This document shows, piece by piece, positions 1 to 15,108 of a stretch of DNA of 64,000 nucleotides. The notes beneath the pieces are model-generated. The model had not been told where the DNA came from. It saw nothing but the letters and a program-made list of their open reading frames with translations, and did no database searches. Source of the stretch: Limanda limanda. Taxonomy: Eukaryota > Chordata > Actinopteri > Pleuronectiformes > Pleuronectidae. Location of the stretch: the NCBI RefSeq assembly GCF_963576545.1, contig NC_083649.1:9863146-9927145 (forward strand), given 5' to 3'. Within the stretch, counting starts at the first letter, position 1. Every line of letters starts with the position of its first letter. A program made the position numbers and the translations under genes.

Positions 1-1304
<1,304 letters not shown>

Positions 1305-1911
1305 TCCATGTTTCATTCCTTTTAAATTATATCTGTAATTATTTCACTTTCTTTCTTATTCCTCCTAAAAAAAAAAGTGTTTATTTTCAGACAAACATGG
1401 TGTCCATGCTGGTTTGAATTCCCAGTCGTTGCATTGCTTCTATGTTTACCTAAATTTTGAAGATTTCGAAAAAAAGAAAATAGAGGGGAAAAAAGAACGA
1501 AAACGAAACTGACTTTTGAGAGGGTGTTGTTCAGCTCTGGGACAATGCTACTTAGAAAATATTAATATAAATATATAGCCAAGAGAATGCTATTCTACAA
1601 CTGCACATAACTCAAACTGGTTTTCTTTTGTTTCTGTTTCTTTTTTTTTTCTTTTTTTTTAAATTTTATTTAAACATGTATCACAGACACGGGAAAACAT
1701 ATTTGTGTATATGCATGGGCAAGGCATCGTATCGTTTACGTTAAAAATGTATTTATTATACTGATCAACATTGACTGACGGCTTAGTTTATTTGACATCA
1801 GCAGCAAAATGCTATGCTCGGTCTTTGTCAAAATATCTTCCATCCTCTGTAGATGTTTTATGAGGTTGATTATTTCATTCTTCAAAGATATGTTAGGGTT
1901 TCTGCAATAGC

Positions 1912-1917
1912 AATAAA
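1912..1917 (+). terminator. gabra1: Candidate proximal poly(A) signal for gabra1
   Basis: A canonical AATAAA lies 608 bp after the stop codon, within gcaatagcaataaaacatg. It would give a short 3' UTR. The downstream U/GU-rich element is weak. Confidence 0.4.
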
Positions 1918-4900
1918 ACATGTCTCAGTGGACACACCATTTATTTAGGGGAAAAAAAACAACTTAAAAATCCAATCATCTCTGTGCTAAGCATTGAAAA
2001 TATTAATTTCCTTTCACAGCAATGTAAATACGATCAAGTGTTAGAGATGTCAATATTATGTTTAAGCTTTGCAAAATGTAACTAAAGGGTATGTTTATTG
2101 AATACATGGAAAAGTGAACTTTTATTTTATTTTCATTTTGTTTTTGTTTATGATACTTTCTACGAAAAGAGTATATACTGGTCTAATTCACGCTTAAGTG
2201 ACTGTTTCTCACCAAGTTAGCGTTTCCATTCAAAGCTGCTTTCACGATGAAGTAAAATATTGTTCAACTGTGTGTTTGTGTGTACACTGATGGCAACAAC
2301 AGCAACAACAACATCACCAGTGTAAACCTGAGATTGACTATTTATGAGTAAGAATGTAAGAAAAGAAAAAATCATCTCAAATTCCTGGAGTGCATTTTAC
2401 ATTTAGAATTAAAACACGTATTATTTACTTATTTTGTTTGTTTTTTTTGAGCTTTTAACTATTTAAGACGCGGCCTCGTATAAAAAAAACACGCCATTTT
2501 TCGCAGAGTACAGTTAGCATCGCTTAAAGACGAGTGGGGCACACTGAGAAGGAAGTGCCTTTTTACCGATATCCCAGTTGAAGGTGTGATGGCTGTTACT
2601 TTGCAGATTGATGGCGCGATCTGTATTTTCCATCCCACTGTTTCCCCCGACCGTGTCTCCCTTCAGCCGAAAGTTTAAAACATAACACTCAGAAGTACCA
2701 GCTACACTGCCTTCAGTATCACATGGCCGTTTGGACTCATTTGTTGCTGCTTGTTGGTGAGCAACAGCGAGAGACAGGGACAGAGACAGAAAGAGACAAA
2801 GAGAGGGAGGAGACGTTGAGTCGAAGTGGCACTGTAATCTTACTTTAGCCGGCGCTGTGTTTCGCACAGAGGACTTGTCTTGTAGTTCTACGATAGTGAC
2901 GAAGATGAATATATTTTTGTAGCATGATGTCAATCCCCCTTCCGAGTAAAAAAAACAACAAAAAACAGAAACTAACGCAAATGTAAAAAGAATGCTTTAG
3001 TTTTTAGGGTTTTTTTTGTCTTGAACATTGCTTGCTCTTTTTTTTTCTTCTTTAAAACTTAGAAAAGACACAAACACACACACACTTTAGAGAAACACTT
3101 ATTCTCTGATGTGGCACGTTAAGGTTTCTGGAAAGTCCATTTAAAATTATGTTAATGTAGCAATATAAATGAGCAAGGGCTTTTCTTAGGAACTGAACCT
3201 GACACTCAGTCTGGGGGTGATATCCATTGTAGCTTTACATTGACCCCTCCTACTTGTCGTTTCATCAGTATGCTGTACATAGAGATCAAACAAATTATTT
3301 AGATTTTACGCAATGTATCAATGCATTGTGCATCCAACCGGGGTCCAGACGCATTTGGCTCCCGCTCTTATCTTTGTTCTGCAAAATCTCCACATTCCTC
3401 GCCGTGGAGTGGGGGTGCATTGCATTGCATTATACGCTCTGGGCGAGCTTTCTTTGGGGGGAATATGTTTTACAGGGCACTGAACAGGCCAAAAGCATGC
3501 AAGGATTCTCTGTGTGTCTGTGCACTGAGGTGAGGAGATCACACTTTCGAGGGTAACAAAAAAGACATTGGTGGTTGTTGCTATTGTTATGATTTGCATC
3601 ATCATTATGGCTAATACTGAACCTGTCCCCTGATGGCTTAAGCCAGCTTTCCACTGTTCACAGCCACTAAACCTACAAGCTGAGGGTCAAGGAACTGCAG
3701 AAGTTCAGGGTGAAGAGTTGTATAAAGATATTTGAATTCTAAACTATTGTATGTATGTTTATTATCATGAAGAAAAAATATATATACATATGTAAAATAC
3801 ATAATGCATACAGTATTTGATTATATTAATGAAGATATTAGCTAAGATGATGATGAATATTGTTTGTATTATCAACCTATTGTTATGCATTTTGCACATT
3901 TAGAAGAACAATAACATTTACATTTATGTAGTCAGCTTTGTGCTATGCAAGGACAGCTTCGAATCACGTCATCGACCTTCTCTCCCCGATCATTGTGTTT
4001 CAGATTCCCAAGCTATTATATATATATAAAAAAAAAAAGAAATTCAAAAAAAGCTTGGCTTTTATATCAGCTGTGCAAACCATTAGCTTATTTTGTTTTG
4101 TTTTCCAACCATGGCTAAACAGGGTGACCACAAAGGAAACAGTGGATTATCTCTTTTGTTTGCGCTTTGGATTTTTGTCGATGGTTGAGGACAAAATTGC
4201 TTTCATCGTTGATTGCACTTTTTCCTCTAGGGACATGCAATAAAGTGACTGGACTGAGAAACCAGGAGAAAAACTATAACGAGATCACCTTGTTGATCAT
4301 ATTTCTGTTCATTCCTCGAGCATGTGTGTCATTACAGAAATTGTGGCAGGGGAAATGTTACTTTGCTCTATGGTCTTTTTTTTTTTCTGCTTTCCAAAGC
4401 TCAATGATAAAACAGGGAGCGCCAGAGAGTTTGACTTTGAGAAGGGAAAAGTGAGTTTTGTACACTTTTCTGCCGGGAATGTTTTTGATACGCCCCCCTA
4501 TCTTGCACTCCAAGCAGGATCAAAAACAGACGCCATAGACCATTTACAAATATATCGAGCCAGGTCTGGTTTTGCTACACCACGCTCCAGAGAGAGGGAA
4601 TGTGAAATATGAGGCACAGTGCAATCATGAGCTTCCAACGTTAACCTTCACACTCATATGCAGAGCACCCATGTAAATATCACATTTGTAGGCACGTCAC
4701 TCATTTGTTTCATTACGTTTGATGCAAGGTCCATTGCAGTTCTCAGCAGCACTTGCTTTTCAACACTGAGTTTTTGGTTATTCCTAAATACCTACTGGAG
4801 TTTTTTCTTGTATTTTTATCAAGCAAAATATGTTCTGATTTTCACTGAAATGTAAAAAAAAAAATACTAATTTTCTAAAGCACAAAAGTTGATAACGGCA

Positions 4901-5137
4901 AGAGAAATGATAGATTAGAGACTGTATACACACGGACACGGACACAGACATCCATACACTCTCACGATGCACACAGACATACATACTGTACACAGGAATG
5001 TGTTCGGAGTTCAGTGACACGGACGAAGGGTTCCGATGGGTGTAGATGAAACGGTGAACCTTCTGTAAATGTTTTCTTTTGTTTCTTTTGGTTATGATAT
5101 GGCCCCTGTAGAATCTGATTCTCTGCATTAGTCTTTA

Positions 5138-5143
5138 AATAAA
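5138..5143 (+). terminator. gabra1: Candidate distal poly(A) signal for gabra1
   Basis: AATAAA in ctttaaataaaaagaaaac, followed about 35-50 bp later by a U/GU-rich stretch (ctctgtccttgtgtgct, 5171-5187). This is the typical arrangement of a cleavage site. It would give a 3' UTR of about 3.9 kb. Confidence 0.45.
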
Positions 5144-5165
5144 AAGAAAACAAAGTGAAGTCGTG

Positions 5166-8100
5166 CCTTTCCCTCTGTCCTTGTGTGCTATGGATTTACC
5201 GGACCGAGATGTTTGTCTTTGTCTGGTCCGTTTGAAGTCCACTGATAATAAGTGGTAAAAGTGGAAATCATTTACTATTCTGCAGGTTTAAAAACGTTAC
5301 ATTATGTGTCAATTTTGTATTTAAAAACACAGAATAAGATTTTTATTAGGACCAAAACTGAAGGATCGTTTCTCAGTCTATCAGTCGGTGAGTCAACCAT
5401 TTCACCACGATATCTCACTATTAGATGGTAGAATTTCAGGCAGACCGGCAGGCATGTGTTGCCCAAAGGCCGAATCCCTCTGACTTTGTTCATCCTCAAT
5501 ATTTCCCTGAGGTGCCACTAACATCATCCTGTGATATATTTCAAAATCTACTTTCTAGACTGGAAGAATTTTGGCACAGATAAGGCTCTAAACAGAAAAC
5601 ATTTTGATTATCCTCTAACATTTAATCTGGTGCCATTATTTGCTTCATACTTAACACTACCATCACTGATTCAATTCCTGTAAGCCTCTGCTTACTAATT
5701 AGTGAATAACTGCAAGCTAACAAGCTAAACCGAGAAGTGGTTACCAAAGATGACCAACGTTATACCAGCTAGCATGGCTGCTGTCTGAAGTTTGCTCAAT
5801 GCATGCTGATGTCCGAGCCCTTGTTTCTGACACATCTAAGTAACCATGACCCTAAATCCCAACCCCACACCCCTTCACCTAACTGCATCCAATGTTTTAA
5901 AAGATTTTATTCTTCTGTCATTTGTTAGCAGCAGTAGGGATGAAAACAGGAAAGGAGAACCGGGAGTTGAATGAAATGCAATGGCTTTCAAACTGAGGAC
6001 ATTGGCGTTCTGTGGTACTTTCACATTGAGGCGAATGTGGCACAGCCCGGCACCAACCACCTTTATAAGTCACTGCAGTTCGTTTTCCAATGAGCCAAAA
6101 AGTTCGTGCTGGTGCTGAGCAAGAATAAAAGCAAATGTAGAACATATATGTGCTCTATTACTATTGTAATAATCATTATTTATATTATTAGTGCTGGTGG
6201 CAGTGGTTGGGTGATGCCTGTCGTCAAGCCAGAAAAAAAACATCAGTCCAACCCTCTCTCAAATGGACGTCTGAAATTTGTTCCTCATTATTTATCTCCT
6301 CCCTCTTTCCTTTCTTCTTCTCCTGCCTCTCTTCTTAAGCCTCCACCTCATCCCCGTCTTCTCCCACCCTGCCATGAGACTTTAGGTGCAGGGGAACGTG
6401 CGCTTCTTCCTTAAAAGCATGTGAGCTGCCAAGCCCTGAGACTGTTATGCAATAAAGCTGCTTCTCGCTTGGGGAAGAGCAGCTAAAGTAGAGGCCGACC
6501 CCCCCCCTCTCTTTCTCTCTGCCTGGTTCTCCTCCTCCTCCTTCTCTCTGTCTGTCACTTTTTACCCTCATAGCCACCGACTACCCTGTTATTTTTTTTT
6601 CTCTCGATATGCATTATTAGTCATAGTTGAATTTACAAAAGCATTGTGTGGATTACTATTGGCACAAGTATTTCCCGATCGTCTTGAAACTCTATTCAGA
6701 GTCTGTCCACGACTTGTTTTTGCAGGAATTAATGTGATTAAAACCAATCCCTTCATCAAAATATAGCAAAAGCTGCAAAGAATAGCAAACAAGATAATTG
6801 TTGCTGGTGATCACCTTTCTTAACACAAAATAATCCAACTCGGCTACATGAAAAATTAGGAAACAATCATAACGTGGCTTCCAATTTTCATAATTATTTA
6901 ATTTTTGTATGTATATATTTTATATATATACATAATATGTATGTATAACACTTATAATGTAGGCCTTGTTAATTAACTCACAGTATTTCTAGTATCCACA
7001 TAGAAGGAAGATGCAGAATAAACATCTCTAGTGGCCCGATTACAGATCCGATTCTATCCATCTCTTGCTTTTCGAGGATTATATGCAAATCTGAGTCGGC
7101 TGGCTACACCAAACCTGGAGGTGGTGGAAGGTTACGTGAAGCTGTTGGGTAATGGCCACAGAAATAGAAGAGAAATGAGTTCCGCAGAAACAAGTTGACC
7201 TGCTAGCTGAGAAATTTTAATTAATTAGGAAAGTGACAGTAAGATATTGTTTTTGTTTCCTTTCTTTTAATTTGTTTGAGTCCTTTTTGCTTTTTCTACC
7301 CTAACTCTCAGCGGCCAATGGGATTAAATGTAAATGATCAAAGATACACATTTATCAAAACCACCCTAATGGGCAGTGAGCATTTGTAATACATATAAAT
7401 ATAGGTGGTCTTCTTTTATTGAATTTTGTTGCCTAAAAGAGGGAAAATTTTAGGGCATTTATCCGATTAATGTACCCGAAATGAATTACATAAATGTGAC
7501 ATCTCTCAGACAAAATCTTTCTCGTGAAGGTCTACAGAGATAACGAAGACTTCGGATCAGCCAAAGGGAAGCGAGCAGTCACTCTGTCTTTCTCGTACAC
7601 GTCCCAGGTACCTCGTGCCACGTCCAATTCTCCAGGCTCTAAATCCTCGGGCTCGAGCCACATCAGGGGCTCACATCTCCTGAGATTTCTCTCAGTTCTC
7701 TCCCTGCTTGCTCATTCTTCTGTCCCTTTGCTTCAGCGTCTCACTCTTTCTCCATTGACGACTGTCTCTCTTTCCCCCAATTACCCTTTGGAAGACTCGC
7801 GGATTACTTGGCCAGGTATCGGGATTTGTGATTTGTTTTTCTCCCTTCAGTTGAAATGAATAACTGAATACATTAGCAAGGAAAACACAATCGCGGCGAA
7901 AGATAATTACCTGGCGTTTACTGAAAGAAAATGTTAATGTTATAAAGGTTCCATGCCCAAGGACAAGCAGTGTTTATATTTTTAACAATATTGTGTTCAT
8001 GGGCCCACAAAATGTTTAAATACAATAGCTCTTCACCCTTATCGGTTTCTTTTTCCAGGGTTGTTATTTCCTTAAAGTCAAATTAGTTGTTTATTATTCT

Positions 8101-11100
8101 CAGCAGGGTTTAGGAAGTCAATACATGGTTGGGCTCAAGGCATCTTTTTTCGCATCGTGAATTCCATCCACTGTGAAAAGCTCTTCCTGAATAGAAGCTC
8201 GGATAAAAATGAAATGTCTGCTCCATAATGGCAAAATGTCAGGCTGTAATGTAAGATGGTGACACCAACCTTTGGAGGAATGACTCATTGCAGGTTTTTG
8301 CTGCATCCGTCCATGTGCTGTAATATCACAGTGATGGAAAGGAATAAAGAATATTAACTACATTTCTGAATAGAGGCCAGGTTTTACCCAGAACATGAAT
8401 TCTTGTCCTTAACATTCAGATATTTACCTCCCCCCTCTCTCTTTTCGCTTCGTTTTTTTGGTTCCACCATTCCACCATCTTCATCTCCTATATGCTCCAC
8501 TAGCAAATAGCTGCTAACTTTGTCTGCAGTTAACTATTTTGTGATGTGCGGAAAGCTGAGACTTGTCCCTTAATCCATCTGTTTTCTGAGGTTGGAATTA
8601 AGATTAATAAAAGCTGCTGTGGTCGACCAGAACAGTGAAGCTGCAGGAAGCATAAACAAAACAATGAGCTGAAAGAGACTAAAACAAGGAGCTGAGGAGA
8701 ACCTGAAGAGCAGAGTTTATTACTACGAGTGACTCCTCCCATTACACGTGGCCACTTGCTTGAGTTTAATATTTAAGAAAAGGGTTTTAGTTATTTTTTA
8801 AACACTAGGATAAAAACTTTTCTGGATTGCTCCAGGGATAATCTGCCGTCACGGACTCTCCTCCAAGGGGATATCAAACTCCTGCCTGGTGTTACTAATA
8901 AAACCCTCCTCTCCAGGGAAAAGCAGAGGTTCTACAATGTGAGAAGTGAATCATCGCATTCATCAAACGCTTCCGATTTGACTTCCTGCGCTGCGTTTTT
9001 CTGTTGTTTTGACACTTAACCCCAAATTGAACTCCTGAACTAATTCCAGTCTCATTGGATGTCGGCCCAGTCTCCCTGAGGGGCTCTGTCACACTGCATG
9101 AGATTTCCACAAATAACCGAGACACAACACAGCCTCACGTAACGAAAGGATCGACCTCGAATGTGCTTGGATGCAAATGCGACACAAAGAGATGTCCCAC
9201 TTGAGGGACGTTACTATTTGCATAATGTTGCAACGAACACAGAAAATGGCTTCTCTTAAACATGGCCCGGACCAGCTCGTGGAAGCCTGAGTGATGCAGA
9301 CTTTAGCCCACAAGCTGTTCCTTTGCAATGGGCATAATGTTAGTCACATAATATGACATTTGCAGAGCCACCACAGTGACAGGTTGATCTGAATGAGGTA
9401 GTCGTTAAGCCTTGGTTGAATGCTGCAAAATACTGGGCATCAGCTAATGATGGTGAGAGCAGCCGAAGGCAAGACTCGTCAGTCCAGAGGAAAGACTGGG
9501 CGATGGCAGGCATAAGAATGGAACATATTCTCCAGGCTATCATGATATCATCAGCGTATTATCTTCTCCTCCTGCAGCTCTCATTAGAATACAAACTTCC
9601 CTCTTTTGTCTTGTCCCTTTCAAATGGACTTTCTCGGACCAGAGCGTTTTCTCAAAGCTTATCTCCACAGTTTTGTCCTTGTCTCGCACATTTGTTCTGA
9701 AGTTGACATCCAGGGTCGTCCTCACCACTGATCTCCCATTCAACCACCCCGTCAGTTTTGACTGCAATTGATGTGTTGTTCCGCCGCTCTCCAGGTGGAG
9801 TGAACTCGTGTCCAGATTGAAATGAGGAACGGCAGACGGCGAGCGCCAATAACCAAAGGTGAGCTGAGGGTCAAACGAGTGGGGACTGAGGGTGGGGTGG
9901 GGTTGGGGGGGCTGAGATGATAGACTGACGTGAGGGAGGAGATGATCAACAAGGACAAGTGAAAGACCAGAGGCAGAGAAAGTCAAAGAAAAAAGTTATA
10001 TTGAGAAAATGAGGACGTGAAAAGACCGAGGGAGGCAAATGGGAAATACAAGGGTTATTACAGGAGAATGTGAACTATAGGAAGGATTGTGCTTTACTGG
10101 GGAAAAATATATGGGAGGGGTCCCTAGAGAGAGATGAAAAATCATCCAAGAGGTAGAATGAAATGAGAGAGAGTGGAGAAAGGGGCTCAGTAAACCCCGG
10201 GATTGATCAGGGGTGTGAAGATCAGAGAGCAGGGATGTTACAAAGCGTAAAGCCCCTTGAAGAAAACACCCAAAGAAGCTGGTTTGACAACATATTCTAA
10301 TTATTTTTCGGTGTTTAATCGTGTGCTCGAGTCTCTAATCAGCTTTGCCCTGTTCTTTTCCTCTTTCATCTCGCCTTCCTTCACTTCTCAACATCTTAGT
10401 ACCTTTGTTTTTTTCAAGATCTGCCTCTTCCATCCTCCCACACATCTGAAAAACATGTGATGGACTTTCATAGAACAAAAGCTGCTTTGTTATCGACAGG
10501 ACTACGCTCCCTGTCCGTGGAATACGCGTCCAGTTTAAATGTAGGGTTGCCTCGTATAATGACACTTTAATGTGCTTTCCATTTGCCAAGAATCCTGAAT
10601 GAGGAGAGGCCTTCAGCTTGGTACAATCCATAGTTATGTTTAATATCAGAAAACACAGGAGAGATTTATATGGCTTTGATCCCAAATGTGGCCTGTTCCA
10701 TTAAATTGCAAGTAGGGCTTTCATGTGAAATTAACTGGTTTTCTGACTCTGAAACAGAAATACCACTTCAACCCCACCAGTTAATAAGAGCCACAGACCA
10801 ATAGAGGCTTATGGAACCCCCTGATATTTTGGCCCCAGTGCCAGAAATACAATTAGTTTAGCCCTTGTGAAATAATGGAATGGAATAATAATTACAATAA
10901 CTGTGGGATGCGGAATCTTTCCAAGTCGTCGCAACCAAATCGGTACATTCATTAAAACGACGAGCAGAGCATCTGTTTGCAGAGCATTTCCTGCCTTTGT
11001 GCGGCTGTCCCGAGGTCCCTGTGGATTCGGTGACCATATCTGCAGCGTGCAATCCATTCTTTGTGGCAATACAACCGGATTTGTGTGGAACAAATTCGAC

Positions 11101-11597
11101 CTGTTTGCAGTTTTTGAATTCTTTTTATCCCAAACAATGTCCCTGGCTTTAGTTTTGCTGCAGTAAGCTAGTTGGCTACGCAGTCGGTAAACACTGTCTA
11201 ATTCTTGAAGGTCAAAGTATAAATACTCTTGGATCCTATGTGGACAATGTGTTTGCTTTGTTCGGCGCTGGGCTGTTTGGAACCATTTTTGGGGTTTGGA
11301 AATTACTTTCCGTTCAGGGTGTTATCAGAATGTGTGTGCTGTCAGCTGTCTTGTATTAATATAGGCTCCAGTAGGCTCGTACAGTATTGACCCGATGCAG
11401 CTGCTGTGCTGCACCTGTCACAGCTAGAAGGTCCGCTGAGCACCAGGCAAACACACAATTTGTCCACAGGTAGGTAAGAGGCTAAAGAACACAATAGATT
11501 TACAGCTTCACCTTGGCCGGCTACATACGATTCTGTATCAAGTGGTTATTGTGTGTGAAAGTCGATGTGCACATGTTACGCTCATATCTACTTCATG

Positions 11598-11628
<31 letters not shown>

Positions 11629-13162
11629 CCTGCCTGAAGCTGTGTTCCTCTCCTTTTCACTCCCATAAATCACGCTGTAAACCCACATTTACCACGGTCA
11701 GCTCAAGCATAACCTGGTTACAGTTCCCCTTTGTCTCGCGCCCCTCTCAACCTGAGCACTGTTTCACCCTTCAGGGATTTTCTGAAAGGATCACTTGTGT
11801 TCATTCCTCTCTTGTAATATTCACTCAGCATCCCCCCCCTCTTTCTTTTCCTCTCCCTCCATCTGTTCCCATTCCTCCCAATTTTCTTACTCTCCTCAAG
11901 GCCGTCCGGATGTTCTTTGTCAAAACCAATAGCTGCCACGCGTATCTCTAACAAGCTCCGCTGTTCAAAAGGCTACGAAGCTCACTTCTGCTCAGCCACA
12001 CATTGCCATTCAATCATATCTCGTTACCATGACTTGCCCCTTTTGAAACCATCTATTCTGGGAGGGAAGATGGCTGCTCAAAGGGCACAAGTTCTATCAA
12101 ATTCAATCACAAGAGCATAACATTTCTTCCCTATCGCATTTTTCTTCCTCCAGATAATTTTCACCGTGGACTTTCAGAGAGAGTTTTGGCCTGTTTTCTA
12201 CTGGGGATTACTGCGCAAAACTGACTCTCTCCGAACTGCGACACTGTGCCAGCTGTAACCGTATTACATGTATTGGCTTGTACATGTACACAATAAAATT
12301 TCCTCATGAGGCCGGTGCTATTCCCAGTTTTAAGAGCGTAAATCAATAAAGAACTTACAGGATAACACGGAGTGTGACCAAGGAAGCACAGTGTGAACCA
12401 TTAATTGGATGTATAGCTATTCTGTAAGTTCTGCAAGAAGACAAGAAGAGGGCACTTCTCTGTTTTAATACTTCCACATGGTGTCAAAACCTCTCTTTAA
12501 AAAACGTGGGCTCGATCAAGAGCCTTTTATCTGTAGCTTTATGTGTTGGCTCTCAATCTTCTGTGCTGTATAGGATAGGCAGCACGTATAGTGTGCTGCA
12601 CCATAAATCACACCTTGATAGACTGTGTGCTTTGAATCGACGTATCTCAACATCACCTCCCAAGGGATTCACGGGACGCTAGAAAATCTATCAACAGTTA
12701 TGGGTTCAACGTAAATGACGGGAGAGGCAAATGGATCCTGATCAGACCAGGAGCAAAACATATGGTGATGTCCTCCAGTGTTACTCCTAACAGAGCAAAT
12801 AGCAGCTGTAGAGATGGATGATAATGTGCTGCGGGTTCTAAAGGACAAGGATCAGAGATTTATTTGAAAGATTTGGAATTGCGATTCACAATCAGCAGAA
12901 AACAACAGAACAGATTTCAAAAAGAAAATTGATTGAAGGTTAGAAAATGGGTCAGGAAAGAATTTCTTGAATTTTGGCTTGGATCTGCATAAAAGTGGCA
13001 GATTGATGATTTTATGGAGACTTTCATCCAAATTGTGATTTTTTATTTTTTTATTACAATTTCACCAATTTTCCAATGAGTAATGTCTGTATCTTGAAAA
13101 AAGGCGGACCGATATGTGTGAATGGTGCAGATGCAAATAAAAAACTGGATTTATATGTGGTT
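5166..13162. other. Intergenic region between gabra1 and the first MITE
   Basis: About 8 kb with no supported gene. All open frames are short, lack protein-family features and sit in unrelated sequence. Minor items are an AT-rich stretch with ATATAT runs at 6895-6960, a POU octamer ATGCAAAT at 7083-7090, pyrimidine-rich stretches (6500-6555, 7690-7790) and a TG microsatellite at 11602-11628. I see no intact mobile element. Confidence 0.6.
11602..11628. repeat. (TG)n microsatellite
   Basis: Perfect dinucleotide run of about 13 TG units. Confidence 0.95.
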
Positions 13163-13166
13163 TTAA

Positions 13167-13683
13167 AGGGACTCTTACCTTTGTTGCATTTGAGAATTAC
13201 AGCACATTCGAATCATCCCGCCTTCCTCCAATGCCCCACCCCCTCGTTCCCATCCGCGGTGTTTTTTCTTTTGTTTTTCCCCCTGGGAGCGGCTGTTTCA
13301 GTACGTCGTGGACCACTTTGGTCTGCCATCGTCAGTCGCTACGGTCGATACGGTCGCTACTCGCTACTGTCTGCCGTGGAATCAAAACAAACCCTATAGT
13401 TGAGGACGCGCCTTGATGACGCGGGCCCGAATGCGCCACAAGAAGCAGACGGGCTTCCTGTCTGCTTCCATGCAGCAAACAGACAGGTCTGTCGGCCAAT
13501 AAGGTCCTTCGGTCCGAAGAATTTTATTGGTTGAAGTTTTCACTAAATATTACGAGAGTGAAATAATTGTTTGCTTTAACTCCTGGTGGGTCTGTCTTGC
13601 ATTTTAGAGTGTCATTACCTTAGTAATACCAATTTAACCTTATCCACAAAAAGTGTAAAAATGCAACAAAGGTAAGAGTCCCT
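13167..13683. mobile_element. TTAA-flanked MITE, 517 bp (T2/Kolobok- or piggyBac-like)
   Basis: The two ends are perfect inverted repeats of 25 bp (13167-13191 and 13659-13683), starting AGGGACTCTTACC and ending GGTAAGAGTCCCT. Both ends abut TTAA (13163-13166 and 13684-13687), which is the target duplication of piggyBac and Kolobok elements. The outer consensus TTAAAGGGA fits the TTAAAGGRR end described for T2-family MITEs. The interior is GC-richer than its surroundings and has no transposase, so this is a non-autonomous copy. A TA target with one extra base in the repeat cannot be excluded, because TTAA is palindromic. The perfect ends suggest a fairly young insertion. Confidence 0.85.
13496..13530. 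repeat. Internal hairpin of the MITE
   Basis: CCAATAA at the left and TTATTGG at the right enclose a central palindrome, cttcggtccgaag. This gives a compound stem-loop inside the 517-bp MITE. Confidence 0.6.
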
Positions 13684-13687
13684 TTAA

Positions 13688-14895
13688 GCAGGATAGTTTT
13701 TTCCAGTCACAGCACAGTAACAAATAGTGTTACAAACCTTCATCTGCCTCCAACGTGAAGCTGAGATTGGATGTGGATTTAATTGGGAATCAGCAGTTTA
13801 TAATTATCTTGAGTAGTTTTAGAACTGTCCAAACGAACACGGCATAATCAGTGTGAAATGTAAAGGGGCTGTTGGCAGATGTATTCGTTCAACTGAGTCA
13901 TTCTAGTTGATTATTTTTGACACGTATTTAAATAGGACTTCATGTCTGTAGAATGTGAGTTAGGTTATATTAGCTAACTGTAGACGTGAATAGCAGATAC
14001 ACTGTGTGGTTGTAGGTTCGGCTGGAAGACGTTTTCAGCTGTCAACCCGAGTGGTTTGTGTGAATAAATGGATTTTTGAATTCCAATAAATCTAGTCAGA
14101 GCGAGAGAACTGACAGATTGAACATTGCACCATTTTACAGCAAAACAGATCAGGTCAGTTATCATCTTGCGAGCTGTACACACACTTTATTTCTATCCGT
14201 CTCAGCAGTGAGCTGTCAGGACAAGAAACCTTCTTGTTCCGAATATAAATAATGTGGGCACTCATGTGGATCGTAATTATACGCGTTTGCCACCTCAGTG
14301 TCCTATGTGGTAATAACATGGAGTTGTGATGGCAGTGAATCAGTGCAGTGTGACACAGACATACACATGTGGAAGGAAAGTCCACTGGTGGGTCTGCTGC
14401 CAATGACTATGATAACAAATGAAAGAGGCTATTTCACAGTAACCACACTGCACAAGATACCGGTCTCTGTAAACACCACCCAGACTTCTATCTGTGTCCA
14501 GCATCAGGGACATGACATTCACCGAGTCTGATTCATTCTTTTTTTAAAGCAGCTTTTTTTCTGAGCAACACTGTCTCAATGCTCCAATGTTTGAGATTCA
14601 GAGATTTCAGGATGCAGCGGGCCATTTAGGAGAAGATTGGGGAAACATGTCTTCCTTTTCTCAAATACAGATGTAGACAGTGTTGTTCGGGGGCAATTAT
14701 TTCATATTACATGAGGGTATGCCCGAGGCTCTCTCTCATAAATTCGCCTCCTCAAACACAGAAGAGGCTGTAGGACTTTAAGTGATGTGTTCTTTTACTG
14801 TCGTATTTTTGAAAGTAGAGTAGCGGGGCTGAGCCAACACTAAACTGTGTGGTTTGAACATATACTGTACTGTACTTGGAATCATATATCTCACA

Positions 14896-14898
<3 letters not shown>
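13688..14898. other. Intergenic, no gene seen
   Basis: Unique-looking A/T-rich sequence between the MITE and the CA array. Only short random open frames are present. Confidence 0.6.

Positions 14899-14939
<41 letters not shown>
14899..14939. repeat. (AC)n microsatellite
   Basis: Perfect AC run of about 20 units, followed by a second, broken CA-rich stretch at 15055-15108. Confidence 0.95.
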
Positions 14940-14940
<1 letters not shown>

Positions 14941-15054
14941 TTTCAGGACAAATACATCTAATATCCGTCACAATTTGATCTAGTAAGAAATTATGTGTTT
15001 GGTTACTATAAACACCGCCTAGTCATTCAAATGTACTCGACAAAACATATAAAA

Positions 15055-15108
15055 ACACACACACACATGCACACACACACATGCACCCCCCCCTCACACA
15101 CACACATT
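15055..15108. repeat. Interrupted (CA)n tract
   Basis: CA units broken by ATG and a C run (cacacacacatgcaccccccc). Confidence 0.9.

Larger units (their letters stand above)
1305..5165 (+). other. gabra1: Probable long gabra1 3' untranslated region
   Basis: Unspliced-looking, A/T-rich, repeat-poor sequence directly after the gabra1 stop. Two canonical AATAAA hexamers give possible ends near 1930 and 5160. Two perfect Pumilio-type motifs (TGTAAATA) lie at 2023-2030 and 4672-4679. A further TGTAAATG occurs near 5065. Open frames here, such as the minus-strand one at 2514-2933, look random. The extent is inferred: nothing but the hexamers and the change in texture after about 5165 marks the end. 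Confidence 0.5.

Noticed and set aside
2514..2933. 139-codon minus-strand open frame
   Set aside because: No domain, low-complexity Ser-Leu segment, and it lies inside the likely gabra1 3' UTR.
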